Of a DNA stretch of 13,339 bases, positions 6,629-13,339 are shown piece by piece (positions within the stretch are counted from its first letter, which is position 1; each line of letters starts with the position of its first letter). Below the pieces are notes generated by a model that was not told the DNA's origin, ran no database searches, and worked only from the letters and a program-made list of their open reading frames with translations. The position numbers were made by a program, and so were the translations under genes. This DNA is from Pseudomonadota bacterium (GTDB taxonomy: Bacteria; Pseudomonadota; Gammaproteobacteria; Burkholderiales; Burkholderiaceae_F). The DNA lies in NCBI GenBank assembly GCA_023443095.1, contig JAEZVV010000140.1:1-13339 (forward strand). Reading direction: 5' to 3'.

Positions 6629-7525
6629 CTACTGCCGTGCCCGAATGATCGCCGCCTGCACCAGCGGGTCTGACACCGTATAAGTCTGCGTCACGCTAGG
6701 AACCGCACCAGGCGCAGCGAGCACTTCGTACCTGAAGGAATCGACGGTCGCCCCGGCGATATAAATGCCTCGCACCAGCGAGGTATCCGGGCTCACCGCC
6801 GACATCGCGAGTTGATCGGAGGAGCCCGTCACCAGCAACGGAATCGGGAAACGCATCGAATCGACCCGCATCGAGCCTATCGAGATGTCGGCTTCGCCTT
6901 GTGCATTGGTAATCGCGGTCAGGCTCACGTTCGTGTAGCGGTCGACCCGGCCGTTGTATGACGCGGAAAGCTCGCCTTTCGCGGTCGCGCTTCGGCCATC
7001 CGCCGACAAGGAATAGGCAATGGTCCCGGCCAGCAACTCCGTGTCGTTAAGCTGAGCCCCCGAATACCGATAAACCACATTGTCGAGCTTGAAGTTGCCG
7101 GTCTTCAAATAAACGGTTCCGGCGATGTTCTGCGTCACCGCATCCGCCGTCGAAATCGTTCCCGATACAAAAACGAAGTTCCCGTCGTTGCAGTTATTGA
7201 CCGTTACGAACCGCTGGTTTCCGCTCTTTACCAGGCTCGCATTGCCGCCGTAGGGGCAAGACAAGGTTCCCGGCACATCGTTGAGAGCAATCACAAGACC
7301 GAACGCGGAATCGAGGACGGTGCCCGCAACCACGGCGCGCTGCACTCCCAGCGCTCCGACCCAGAACGCATCGAGATAATTGCTCGGGGTGATTCCTGCC
7401 GCCACGGGAACCGTCGGGGTCGGCGCCAAGGTTCCGCCCTGGTCTCCCCCGCCCCCGCAAGCCGACAGGGCCAGCACCGTCGCCACGCCGGCCGCTACGC
7501 GCAGGCGCGAAACTTCAATCAACAT
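6629..7525 (-). CDS. Secreted lipoprotein of unknown function
   Basis: The 298-residue product begins with a basic n-region and hydrophobic core ending in the lipobox L-S-A-C (Cys 22), followed by a Gly-rich tether and a Thr/Pro-rich linker. It should be lipid-anchored in the cell envelope. The remainder looks beta-rich, with one possible disulfide pair (Cys in L-S-C-P and in V-N-N-C-N-D). I do not recognise a family. The ATG at 7525 has only GGGGG upstream. An in-frame GTG at 7549 sits 5 nt behind a much better GAGGAG (7555-7560) and would add 8 residues. I kept the ATG because it gives a normal-length signal peptide. GC content is visibly lower than in the neighbours (29 of 60 in 7141-7200), which hints at transfer or different constraint. 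Confidence 0.75.
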   Translation of the reverse strand: MLIEVSRLRVAAGVATVLALSACGGGGDQGGTLAPTPTVPVAAGITPSNYLDAFWVGALGVQRAVVAGTVLDSAFGLVIALNDVPGTLSCPYGGNASLVKSGNQRFVTVNNCNDGNFVFVSGTISTADAVTQNIAGTVYLKTGNFKLDNVVYRYSGAQLNDTELLAGTIAYSLSADGRSATAKGELSASYNGRVDRYTNVSLTAITNAQGEADISIGSMRVDSMRFPIPLLVTGSSDQLAMSAVSPDTSLVRGIYIAGATVDSFRYEVLAAPGAVPSVTQTYTVSDPLVQAAIIRARQ

Positions 7526-7830
7526 CGTTTCCCCCGAAGAAATAAACACAGAAACTCCTCGAAAAATTCGGGGGATTTTTGTCCGCCGCCCACTAGAGCG
7601 GCAATACAAAAGACTTTTTGTCTGATTGCCGCGACGCGATTCACGGCCCTTGCATTATTTTTGCCGGCCCACGCAAACGAAAAGTTCCGCCGCGCTCTCA
7701 GCGAAAAACCGCCAAGCCGTTGCATCTCCCGCACTAGAACTCGCCGCTTGCGCCGCGCCGCCAAAAAACCAGGGGTATCCATTGGTTCGGCCGCTAGACT
7801 GCGCCCACGTCCATCGCGCTCCGGAGCCCC
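7526..7830. other. Divergent intergenic region between the lipoprotein and pta genes
   Basis: This 305-bp stretch carries no credible gene. It should hold both promoters. It contains the long stem-loop at 7598-7632, a TAGACT -10 candidate for the rightward gene (7795-7800, without a recognisable -35), and a GGAG ribosome-binding site at 7821-7824. It is less GC-rich than the coding regions. Confidence 0.6.
7598..7632. repeat. Long inverted repeat / stem-loop upstream of the lipoprotein gene
   Basis: GCGGCAAT (7598-7605) pairs with ATTGCCGC (7625-7632). Immediately inside, ACAAAA (7606-7611) pairs with TTTTGT (7616-7621) around a GACT loop. That gives 14 perfect pairs with one 3-nt bulge (CTG). 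It lies about 73 bp upstream of the lipoprotein start and about 200 bp upstream of the pta start. It may be an operator, a leader RNA structure or a cruciform site. Confidence 0.65.
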
Positions 7831-9213
7831 ATGTACGCGATCCGCAACATTCCCTTCGACGCGATCGAGATCGGCCGGCCGCTGACGGTAGCCCGCACGC
7901 TCTCCAAGACCGACATCGAGGCTCTGGCTTTTGCCAGCGGCGACCTCGGCACCTTCCAGGACGACGACAACGAACCCGTCCCGCGTTGCACCGAAGCGGT
8001 CGGCGCCGAATGCCTGATCGCCCACCTGATCAACCGCCGCCTGCCCGGGCCGGGCTCGGCCATCCTCGGCCAGGAGTTCCGCTTCCACAACCACCTCACG
8101 GTCGGCGACTCGATTTCGGCCACCCTGGTCCCGGTCGAGAAACGCGAGGCCGACCATGTCGTTGTGTTCGAGTGCCGCATCGTCAACCAGACCGGCGAGG
8201 TGTTGCTCGAAGGCCGCGCCACGGTGACCGCGCCGACAGCGCAGATTGAACGCGGCGACCTCGGCGCGACCGAGATGATCTTTCGCCACACCGACGTTTT
8301 TGCCAGGATCCTGCGCGCCTGCGAGGGGCTGCCGCCGGTATTGACGGCGGTCGTCCACCCCTGCGACAGCGATTCGCTGCTAGGCGCGGTCGAGGCCGCC
8401 CGGCGCGGGCTGATTCTGCCGGTGCTGGTCGGCCCCGAAGCCCGCATCCAGGCGATCGCCGCGGCCGAAGGCGTGGACTTGTCGCCGTGGCAGATCGTGG
8501 CTACCGAACACAGCCACGCAGCAGCGGAACGCTCGGTGGAACTGGCTCGCGCCGGCAAGGTCGACGCCTTGATGAAAGGAAGCCTGCACACCGACGAGCT
8601 GATGGCCGCGGTCGTAGCTAGCAGCACCGGCCTGCGCACCGCGCGCCGCATCAGCCACGTGTTCGTGATGGACGTGCCCTCGTACCCGCGGATGCTGCTG
8701 GTGACCGATGCGGCGGTCAACATCGCGCCCGACGCCCGCACCAAGGCCGACATCGCGCAGAACGCGATCGACCTGGCCCGGGTACTGGGCGTGATCGAAC
8801 CCCGGGTCGCGGTGCTGGCGGCGGTGGAGACCGTCAACCCCGAGATGCAGGCTACGGTCGACGCCGCGATGTTGTGCAAGATGGCCGACCGCGGCCAGAT
8901 CACGGGTGGACAGATCGACGGCCCGCTCGCCTTCGACAACGCGGTGAGCGAACACGCGGCACGCACCAAACACATCGTCAGCCCGGTGGCGGGCCGGGCC
9001 GACATCCTGCTCGTGCCCGACCTCGAGGCCGGCAACATGGTCGCCAAGCAGCTGCAATACCTGGCCGGCGCGGATTCGGCCGGCATCGTGCTCGGCGCGC
9101 GGGTGCCGATTGCGCTCACCAGCCGCGCCGACAGCGTGCGCACCCGGCTCGCTTCGGCCGCGGTGATGAAACTCGCGGCCCACGCCCGCCGCCGCGAAGG
9201 CCCCCTGCCATGA
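7831..9213 (+). CDS. MaoC-like domain fused to phosphate acetyl/butyryltransferase
   Basis: This 460-residue fusion has an N-terminal MaoC/hot-dog domain (about 1-135) and a phosphate acyltransferase domain (about 150-455). It matches the layout annotated as bifunctional enoyl-CoA hydratase/phosphate acetyltransferase. The C-terminal domain is well conserved: L-M-K-G-S-L-H-T near 249-256, T-D-A-A-V-N-I-A-P, K-M-A-D-R-G-Q-I, D-G-P-L-A-F-D-N-A, P-D-L-E-A-G-N-M and G-A-R-V-P-I. It would convert acyl-CoA plus phosphate to acyl-phosphate and CoA. In the MaoC domain, the hydratase motif S-G-D-x-N-P-x-H reads S-G-D-L-G-T-F-Q (36-43), so the catalytic His is Gln and hydratase activity is doubtful. 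GGAG sits 6 nt before the ATG. The gene overlaps acetate kinase by 4 nt (ATGA). Confidence 0.9.
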   Translation: MYAIRNIPFDAIEIGRPLTVARTLSKTDIEALAFASGDLGTFQDDDNEPVPRCTEAVGAECLIAHLINRRLPGPGSAILGQEFRFHNHLTVGDSISATLVPVEKREADHVVVFECRIVNQTGEVLLEGRATVTAPTAQIERGDLGATEMIFRHTDVFARILRACEGLPPVLTAVVHPCDSDSLLGAVEAARRGLILPVLVGPEARIQAIAAAEGVDLSPWQIVATEHSHAAAERSVELARAGKVDALMKGSLHTDELMAAVVASSTGLRTARRISHVFVMDVPSYPRMLLVTDAAVNIAPDARTKADIAQNAIDLARVLGVIEPRVAVLAAVETVNPEMQATVDAAMLCKMADRGQITGGQIDGPLAFDNAVSEHAARTKHIVSPVAGRADILLVPDLEAGNMVAKQLQYLAGADSAGIVLGARVPIALTSRADSVRTRLASAAVMKLAAHARRREGPLP

Positions 9214-10448
9214 GCCAGGCGATCCTCGTCCTCAACCTCGGCTCGTCCAGCCTCAAGTCCTGCGTCTATCTCGTCCACGAGGGTCGGCTCGAACTCGAGG
9301 CCCGCGCTCAGTTCGACGCCTTGCCCGGCCAGCCGAGTTTTGTCGCTCGCAACGCAGCCGGGGTCGAACTCGCCCGCCGCCGCTGGGGGGCGCCGCTGAG
9401 CCACGACGCCGCGCTGGCCGAGTTGTTTGCGTGGTTGCGCGATCAGCTGGGCGAGCACCGCCTGATCGGAGTCGGCCACCGCGTCGTGCACGGCGGGTCA
9501 CATTTCTCGGCGCCGGTGTTAATTGACGAGCAGCGGATCAAGCAGTTCGAGGCCCTGGTCCCGCTCGCGCCTTTGCACCAGCCCGCGAGCGTGGCCATGA
9601 TCCGGCGCCTGGGCGAACTCGCCCCCGAGCTGCCGCAGGTGGCGTGTTTCGATACCGCTTTCCACCAGAGCCAGCCGCAGCTCGCCCAGATGTTCGCCTT
9701 GCCGCTCAATTACTGGAACGAAGGCGTGCGGCGCTACGGCTTTCACGGCCTGTCGTACGAGTTCATCGCCCAGGCTCTGCCGGAGTTCGATGCGCGCGCC
9801 GTGGCCGGCCGCACGGTGGTGCTGCACCTGGGCGCCGGCGCCAGCGCCTGCGCCCTGGCGGGCGGCAGGAGCGTGGCGACCACCATGGGCTTCACCGCAC
9901 TCGACGGTCTGATGATGGCGACCCGCTGCGGCAGCCTCGACCCCGGTGTTCTGCTCTACCTGATGCAATCGCGCGGGATGGACGCAGCCGCAGTCGAGAC
10001 TCTGCTGTATTCGGGCGCGGGCCTGCTCGGGGTCTCGGGCCAAACCGGCGACATGCGCGAGCTGCTGGCCTCGACCGCCGCCGCCTCCCAACTCGCGGTC
10101 GACCTCTTCTGCTACCGCATCCGGCGCGAGCTGGGTTCGCTTGCCGCCGCCCTAGGCGGGATCGACGCCCTGGTATTCACCGCCGGCATCGGCCAGCACC
10201 AGGCCGAGATCCGCCGCCGCGTCTGCCAAGACGCGGCCTGGCTCGGGCTCGAGCTCGACGACGAGACCAATGCCGCGGGCGGTCCCCGCATCAGCCGCGC
10301 GGGCTCGCCCACGTCGGCCTGGGTCATTCCCACGGACGAGGAAAAGATGATCGCGCGCCATACCCTGGCCTTGTTACGCCAGCGGGACACCTGCGGGACA
10401 TCCCCTACCAATCCGGAGCAAGCGATCGGGAAGTGCGTGTTATCGTGA
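9210..10448 (+). CDS. ackA: Acetate kinase (possibly other short-chain acyl kinase)
   Basis: The 412-residue length is near normal for AckA. Family motifs in order are N-L-G-S-S-S-L-K (9-16), H-R-V-V-H-G-G (90-96), P-L-H-Q-P (121-125), F-D-T-A-F-H (147-152), Y-G-F-H-G (176-180), H-L-G-A-G-A-S (206-212), T-T-M-G-F-T (224-229), M-M-A-T-R-C-G (235-241), F-T-A-G-I-G (323-328) and I-P-T-D-E-E (373-378). It would make ATP and acetate from acetyl-phosphate, or run in reverse. Two positions depart from the norm: H-L-G-N is H-L-G-A (Ala 209), and G-I-G-E-N is G-I-G-Q-H (Gln 329, His 330). The ATG overlaps the upstream acyltransferase stop, so the pair forms one acyl-CoA/acyl-phosphate/ATP module. About 20 extra residues follow the usual end. 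Confidence 0.9.
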   Translation: MSQAILVLNLGSSSLKSCVYLVHEGRLELEARAQFDALPGQPSFVARNAAGVELARRRWGAPLSHDAALAELFAWLRDQLGEHRLIGVGHRVVHGGSHFSAPVLIDEQRIKQFEALVPLAPLHQPASVAMIRRLGELAPELPQVACFDTAFHQSQPQLAQMFALPLNYWNEGVRRYGFHGLSYEFIAQALPEFDARAVAGRTVVLHLGAGASACALAGGRSVATTMGFTALDGLMMATRCGSLDPGVLLYLMQSRGMDAAAVETLLYSGAGLLGVSGQTGDMRELLASTAAASQLAVDLFCYRIRRELGSLAAALGGIDALVFTAGIGQHQAEIRRRVCQDAAWLGLELDDETNAAGGPRISRAGSPTSAWVIPTDEEKMIARHTLALLRQRDTCGTSPTNPEQAIGKCVLS

Positions 10449-10797
10449 AAATGGTGCCTATCGGCGCCCGCGACATGCGGGCCGGCTCCCGGCTTCGTTG
10501 CCGGCGAGAAACTCCGGGCACCCCAGGCTTCAGACGAAGACTGGTCCGTGGCGTGCACCCGATCCGGCTGCGCGCCGGATTGCGGGTTCGCACGATCCCT
10601 TCCGCCGGACGCTGACAAACAGCGATCTCCGACGGGAATCCTGGCTGCCAGACACGCGCCCAGCGCCGTTTACGAGCAACCGTCTCATGCGAACCCGAGT
10701 GACACCGGGTATGGTGGTTAGCCGCGTTGCGCTTCAGCCGACGCCGCTCGCCGCCCGCGCGCCGCCCAGCCCGCCCCGGTTCCTAACAGGAGTCAGG
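10449..10797 (+). other. Long non-coding leader between ackA and the first BCCT gene
   Basis: This gap of nearly 350 bp has no convincing gene. An open frame continuous with the BCCT gene reaches back to 10498, but its translation is Arg/Pro-rich without conservation-like features and it ignores the good ribosome-binding site at 10788-10792. The region holds a short CCGGC/GCCGG hairpin (10489-10504) and a longer stem-loop at 10553-10593. No clear promoter is visible. Confidence 0.55.
10553..10593. other. 41-nt stem-loop upstream of the BCCT gene
   Basis: GTGC, ACCC and ATCCGGC (10553-10568) pair in order with GCCGGAT, GGGT and GCAC (10574-10593). The hairpin has 15 pairs, a TGCGC loop and small internal bulges. 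No T-tract follows. It could terminate ackA transcription weakly or act in control of the transporter. Confidence 0.45.
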
Positions 10798-12321
10798 ATG
10801 CTGTCCAGGTTCTCGATCACCATCGTCGCCTTGTTCGCCGCTTGGGGCGTGATCGCGCCCGACGCCCTCGGCGCCACAGCCAAATCCGCGCTCGCCTTCA
10901 CGACCCGGTACGCAGGCTGGTGGTACTTGTGGGTGGTGGCCGCCGCGGTCGGCTTCGCCCTGTTCCTGGCCTTCTCCCGTTACGGCAATCTGGTGCTGGG
11001 CGACGAAGACGAGGAGCCTACGTATTCGCGCGGCGCCTGGTTCTCGATGCTCTTTTCGGCCGGCATGGGCATCGGCCTGGTGTTCTGGGGCGCGGCCGAG
11101 CCGATCTCTCATTTCGCCAGCCCGCCGCCCGGCGTTGCCCCGCTCACGCCGGAAGCAGCCAATGCCGCCATGCTTTACGCCTTTTTCCACTGGGGCCTGC
11201 ACCCCTGGGCGCTGTATAGCGTAGTGGCGCTGGCAATCGCGTTTTTCCAGTTCCGGCGCGGCGCACCGGCCACGATCGGTTCGACCCTGGCCGAACTGCC
11301 TTACGCGCCGGCGGGCACCACGGCCGTGGTCGACAGCCTGGCGGTGATCGCCACCGCCTTCGGCGTGGCGACCTCGCTCGGGCTGGGAGCGCTCCAGATC
11401 AACGCCGGCCTCGCCGCCGTCTTCGGTCTGCCGGTAGGCCAAGGCTGGCAGGTCGGAATCGTGCTGGTGACCACCCTGCTGTTCCTCGGTTCGGCGATGT
11501 CGGGGCTGGACCGTGGCATCAAGTGGCTGTCCTCGGCCAATTTGACGCTGGCCGGGCTGATTGCCCTGTTCGTGTTTCTGGTCGGCCCGACGGTGGCCGT
11601 CCTCGACACCTTCACCAATACCCTCGGCGCCTACCTCACCGATTTCGTGAGCATGAGCCTGCGCCTCACCCCCTTCTCGACCAACTCCTGGGTGAGCGAC
11701 TGGACCGTCTTCTACTGGGCATGGTGGATCTCCTGGTCGCCCTTCGTGGGCCTGTTCATCGCCCGAGTCTCGCGCGGCCGCACCATCCGCGAGTTCGTCT
11801 TCGGCACCTTGTTTGCGCCAGCGCTCGCCGCCTTCGTTTGGTTCTCGGTGTTCGGCGGCACGGCCCTCAATCTGCAGATCTTCGAAGGCGCACCGCTGGT
11901 GGCCGAGGTCAAGACCGACCTCGCGACCGCGCTCTTTGCACTGTTCGATCTGTTGCCTTTCTCGGGCCTGCTGGCGGGACTCGCCACCCTGCTCGTGATC
12001 GTCTTTTTCGTGACCTCGGGCGACTCGGCCACGTTTGTGCTCGGCATGTTGTCCGAACGCGGCAACCCCCACCCGTCGCAGCGGACCAAGCTGACCTGGG
12101 GCCTGCTGGTGTCGGCCATCGCGATCGCCTTGCTGCTGGCCGGCGGCCTCAAGGCGCTGCAGTCGGCCGCGATCGTGTTCGCCCTGCCATTTGCGCTGGT
12201 GATCGTGCTGATGGCGGTTTCGCTCTTCCGCGCCTTGCGGATCGAACTCGAACTCAAGGAGCGCGCTGACCGCGAACTGCGGCGGCGACTCAGGCGCCAA
12301 CTGGCGCAGCCTTCCGAATGA
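10798..12321 (+). CDS. BCCT-family transporter (betaine/choline/carnitine type), first copy
   Basis: This 507-residue integral membrane protein has about twelve hydrophobic segments. BCCT hallmarks are the glycine stretch G-M-G-I-G (89-93) with F-W-G-A-A-E-P after it, the H-W-G-L-H-P-W tryptophan region (131-137), and the strongly conserved segment W-T-V-F-Y-W-A-W-W-I-S-W-S-P-F-V-G (302-318), followed by an A-R-V-S-R-G-R-T-I-R-E-F loop. The intact G-M-G-I-G resembles sodium-coupled betaine carriers such as BetP. The C-terminal tail is rich in Arg and Lys, as in osmosensing members. It would import a quaternary ammonium compound; the exact substrate cannot be read from sequence. The ATG at 10798 has AGGAG 5 nt upstream. 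A second copy follows after 69 bp. Confidence 0.93.
   Translation: MLSRFSITIVALFAAWGVIAPDALGATAKSALAFTTRYAGWWYLWVVAAAVGFALFLAFSRYGNLVLGDEDEEPTYSRGAWFSMLFSAGMGIGLVFWGAAEPISHFASPPPGVAPLTPEAANAAMLYAFFHWGLHPWALYSVVALAIAFFQFRRGAPATIGSTLAELPYAPAGTTAVVDSLAVIATAFGVATSLGLGALQINAGLAAVFGLPVGQGWQVGIVLVTTLLFLGSAMSGLDRGIKWLSSANLTLAGLIALFVFLVGPTVAVLDTFTNTLGAYLTDFVSMSLRLTPFSTNSWVSDWTVFYWAWWISWSPFVGLFIARVSRGRTIREFVFGTLFAPALAAFVWFSVFGGTALNLQIFEGAPLVAEVKTDLATALFALFDLLPFSGLLAGLATLLVIVFFVTSGDSATFVLGMLSERGNPHPSQRTKLTWGLLVSAIAIALLLAGGLKALQSAAIVFALPFALVIVLMAVSLFRALRIELELKERADRELRRRLRRQLAQPSE
11651..11746 (+). repeat. Near-identical tract shared by the two BCCT genes (copy 1)
   Basis: These 96 nt match 13244-13339 with only two differences (11688 C/G and 11721 A/C). 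Both differences are synonymous. The rest of the paralogs differ at many silent sites. Confidence 0.85.
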
Positions 12322-12390
12322 GGCCGACTGAACCCGGCCGATCCAAGCAATGACCCGCTCACCGCGGGTGCAATACAAGGAGTTCAGTCA
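12322..12390 (+). other. BCCT-BCCT spacer with two small stem-loops
   Basis: GGCCG/CGGCC (12322-12339) and ACCCGC/GCGGGT (12353-12369, 5-nt loop) are two small perfect hairpins in the 69-bp spacer. AGGAG at 12378-12382 serves the second copy. Neither hairpin has a T-tract, so read-through is likely. Confidence 0.4.
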
Positions 12391-13339
12391 ATGTGGATGA
12401 AGATAGCAATCGGCATCATTGCCGCCCTGGTCGGCTGGGGGGTGATCGACCCCGCCTCGCTGGGTGCGGCGTCCTCCGTGGCACTGGCCACCACCACCCG
12501 CTACACCGGCTGGCTCTACCTGTGGGTGGTGGCGGCTGCGGTCCTGCTTTGCCTCTTCCTCGCTTTCTCCCACTTCGGCGACATCACCCTCGGCGAGGAC
12601 GACGAGGAACCCGAATATTCGCGCGGCGCCTGGTTCGCCATGCTGTTTGCCACTGGCATGTCGATCGGTCTGCTGTTCTTCGGCGTCGCCGAGCCGATCT
12701 CGCATTACGCCAATCCGCCCCCCGGCGTCGCCCCGCTCACGCCTGAAGCCGCCAACGCGGCGGTGCGTTATTCCTTCTTCCACTGGGGCCTGCATCCGTG
12801 GGCGGTGTACTGCGTGGTGGGCCTGGCGCTGGCTTTCTTCCAGTTCCGCCGCAAGCATCGCGCCTCGATCGGCGAGGTGGTCGCGCAACTGCCTTACGCG
12901 CCGCCAGGCACCGCGGGTTTCGTCGACATGCTGGGGGTGATCGCCACCACGTTCGGCATCGCCACCTCGCTCGGTTTCGGCGCGCTGCAAATCAACGCGG
13001 GCCTCAACTCAGTGTTCGGGATGCCGGTCGGGCCCTGGTGGCAGGTCGGCATCGTGGCCGTGACCACGTTCGCCTTCCTCGGCTCGGCGCTCACCGGGCT
13101 GGACCGCGGCATCAAATGGCTGTCGTCGATCAATCTGTGGATCGCCGGCCTGCTCGCGCTCACGATCTTCGTGATCGGACCGACCATCGCCATCCTCGAT
13201 ACTTTCACCAACACCCTCGGCAGCTACCTCTCGGAATTCATCCGCATGAGCCTGCGCCTCACCCCCTTCTCGACCAACTCGTGGGTGAGCGACTGGACCG
13301 TCTTCTACTGGGCCTGGTGGATCTCCTGGTCGCCCTTCG
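12391..13339 (+). CDS. BCCT-family transporter, second copy (3' end outside window)
   Basis: The frame starts at ATG 12391, 8 nt after AGGAG, and stays open to the window edge, giving 316 residues. It aligns with the first copy without gaps over its whole visible length and is roughly two-thirds identical by eye. The H-W-G-L-H-P-W region (131-137) and W-T-V-F-Y-W-A-W-W-I-S-W-S-P-F (302-316) are intact. The glycine stretch is altered to G-M-S-I-G (89-93), followed by F-F-G-V-A-E-P. This Ser replaces a glycine in the region that, in BetP, helps form the substrate and ion path, so coupling or substrate may differ from copy one. It presumably forms a tandem duplicated transport operon with its neighbour. 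The missing third would contain the last four membrane segments. Confidence 0.93.
   Translation, partial: MWMKIAIGIIAALVGWGVIDPASLGAASSVALATTTRYTGWLYLWVVAAAVLLCLFLAFSHFGDITLGEDDEEPEYSRGAWFAMLFATGMSIGLLFFGVAEPISHYANPPPGVAPLTPEAANAAVRYSFFHWGLHPWAVYCVVGLALAFFQFRRKHRASIGEVVAQLPYAPPGTAGFVDMLGVIATTFGIATSLGFGALQINAGLNSVFGMPVGPWWQVGIVAVTTFAFLGSALTGLDRGIKWLSSINLWIAGLLALTIFVIGPTIAILDTFTNTLGSYLSEFIRMSLRLTPFSTNSWVSDWTVFYWAWWISWSPF
13244..13339 (+). repeat. Near-identical tract shared by the two BCCT genes (copy 2, cut by window end)
   Basis: This is the partner of 11651-11746, with an offset of 1593 nt, the same as the distance between the two start codons. It reaches the last base of the window, so its true length is unknown. 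Confidence 0.85.

Noticed and set aside
8874..9209. In-frame upstream extension of acetate kinase into the acyltransferase gene
   Set aside because: Acetate kinases begin with a short strand followed by N-x-G-S-S-S, which fits the ATG at 9210. The extension is out-of-frame translation of the upstream gene.
7794..9491. A 565-codon minus-strand open frame opposite the MaoC-Pta gene
   Set aside because: The plus strand encodes a clearly conserved fusion enzyme. The antisense translation is Ser/Arg/Ala-rich with no recognisable domain.
10498..10797. In-frame 100-codon N-terminal extension of the first BCCT protein
   Set aside because: The extension is Arg/Pro-rich and crosses a strong stem-loop. 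The ATG at 10798 has a good AGGAG and yields a protein starting exactly where the paralog starts.
10783..12378. A 531-codon minus-strand open frame opposite the first BCCT gene
   Set aside because: Its translation is rich in Gln, Gly, Arg, Glu and His, the usual mirror of a hydrophobic membrane protein in high-GC DNA. The sense strand has all BCCT motifs.

Overview
The window is high-GC, tightly packed bacterial DNA with mostly co-directional genes. The flagellar gene order fliK-L-M-N-O-P-Q-R, a MaoC/phosphate-acetyltransferase fusion next to acetate kinase, and overall codon use suggest a betaproteobacterium, possibly of the Rhodocyclales type. That placement is inference from gene content; no rRNA or other marker is present.

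Region 1 (1-5224, + strand) is the distal half of a flagellar operon. It holds the 3' end of fliK (hook-length control), then fliL, the switch genes fliM and fliN, and the export-gate genes fliO, fliP, fliQ and fliR. A YbaK/aminoacyl-tRNA-deacylase-like gene lies between fliP and fliQ and overlaps fliQ by 4 nt. The only sizeable gap, fliK-fliL, carries two inverted repeats, a direct repeat and a weak FliA-like promoter match. The second inverted repeat contains the fliL ribosome-binding site.

Region 2 (5225-7830) holds a CbiM/COG3235-like integral membrane protein and a DUF2721-like small membrane protein on the + strand. A convergent lipoprotein of unknown function with visibly lower GC follows on the - strand. 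The divergent 5' region upstream of the lipoprotein contains a striking 14-bp stem-loop.

Region 3 (7831-10448) is a two-gene acyl-phosphate module: a MaoC-like domain fused to phosphate acetyl/butyryltransferase, overlapping an acetate kinase by 4 nt. Together they would interconvert acyl-CoA, acyl-phosphate and acid plus ATP. The MaoC domain lacks the usual catalytic His, and the kinase has two substitutions at normally conserved active-site motifs.

Region 4 (10449-13339) begins with a ~350-bp non-coding leader, followed by two tandem BCCT-family (betaine/choline/carnitine) transporters. The second runs off the window. The paralogs align without gaps, and their last visible 96 nt differ at only two synonymous positions, which suggests gene conversion.

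No tRNA, rRNA, CRISPR array or insertion sequence was seen. The most unusual points are the YbaK-like gene inside the flagellar export-gate operon, the degenerate active sites in the Pta/Ack module, and the near-identical tract in the BCCT pair. I see no clear multi-gene novel system.
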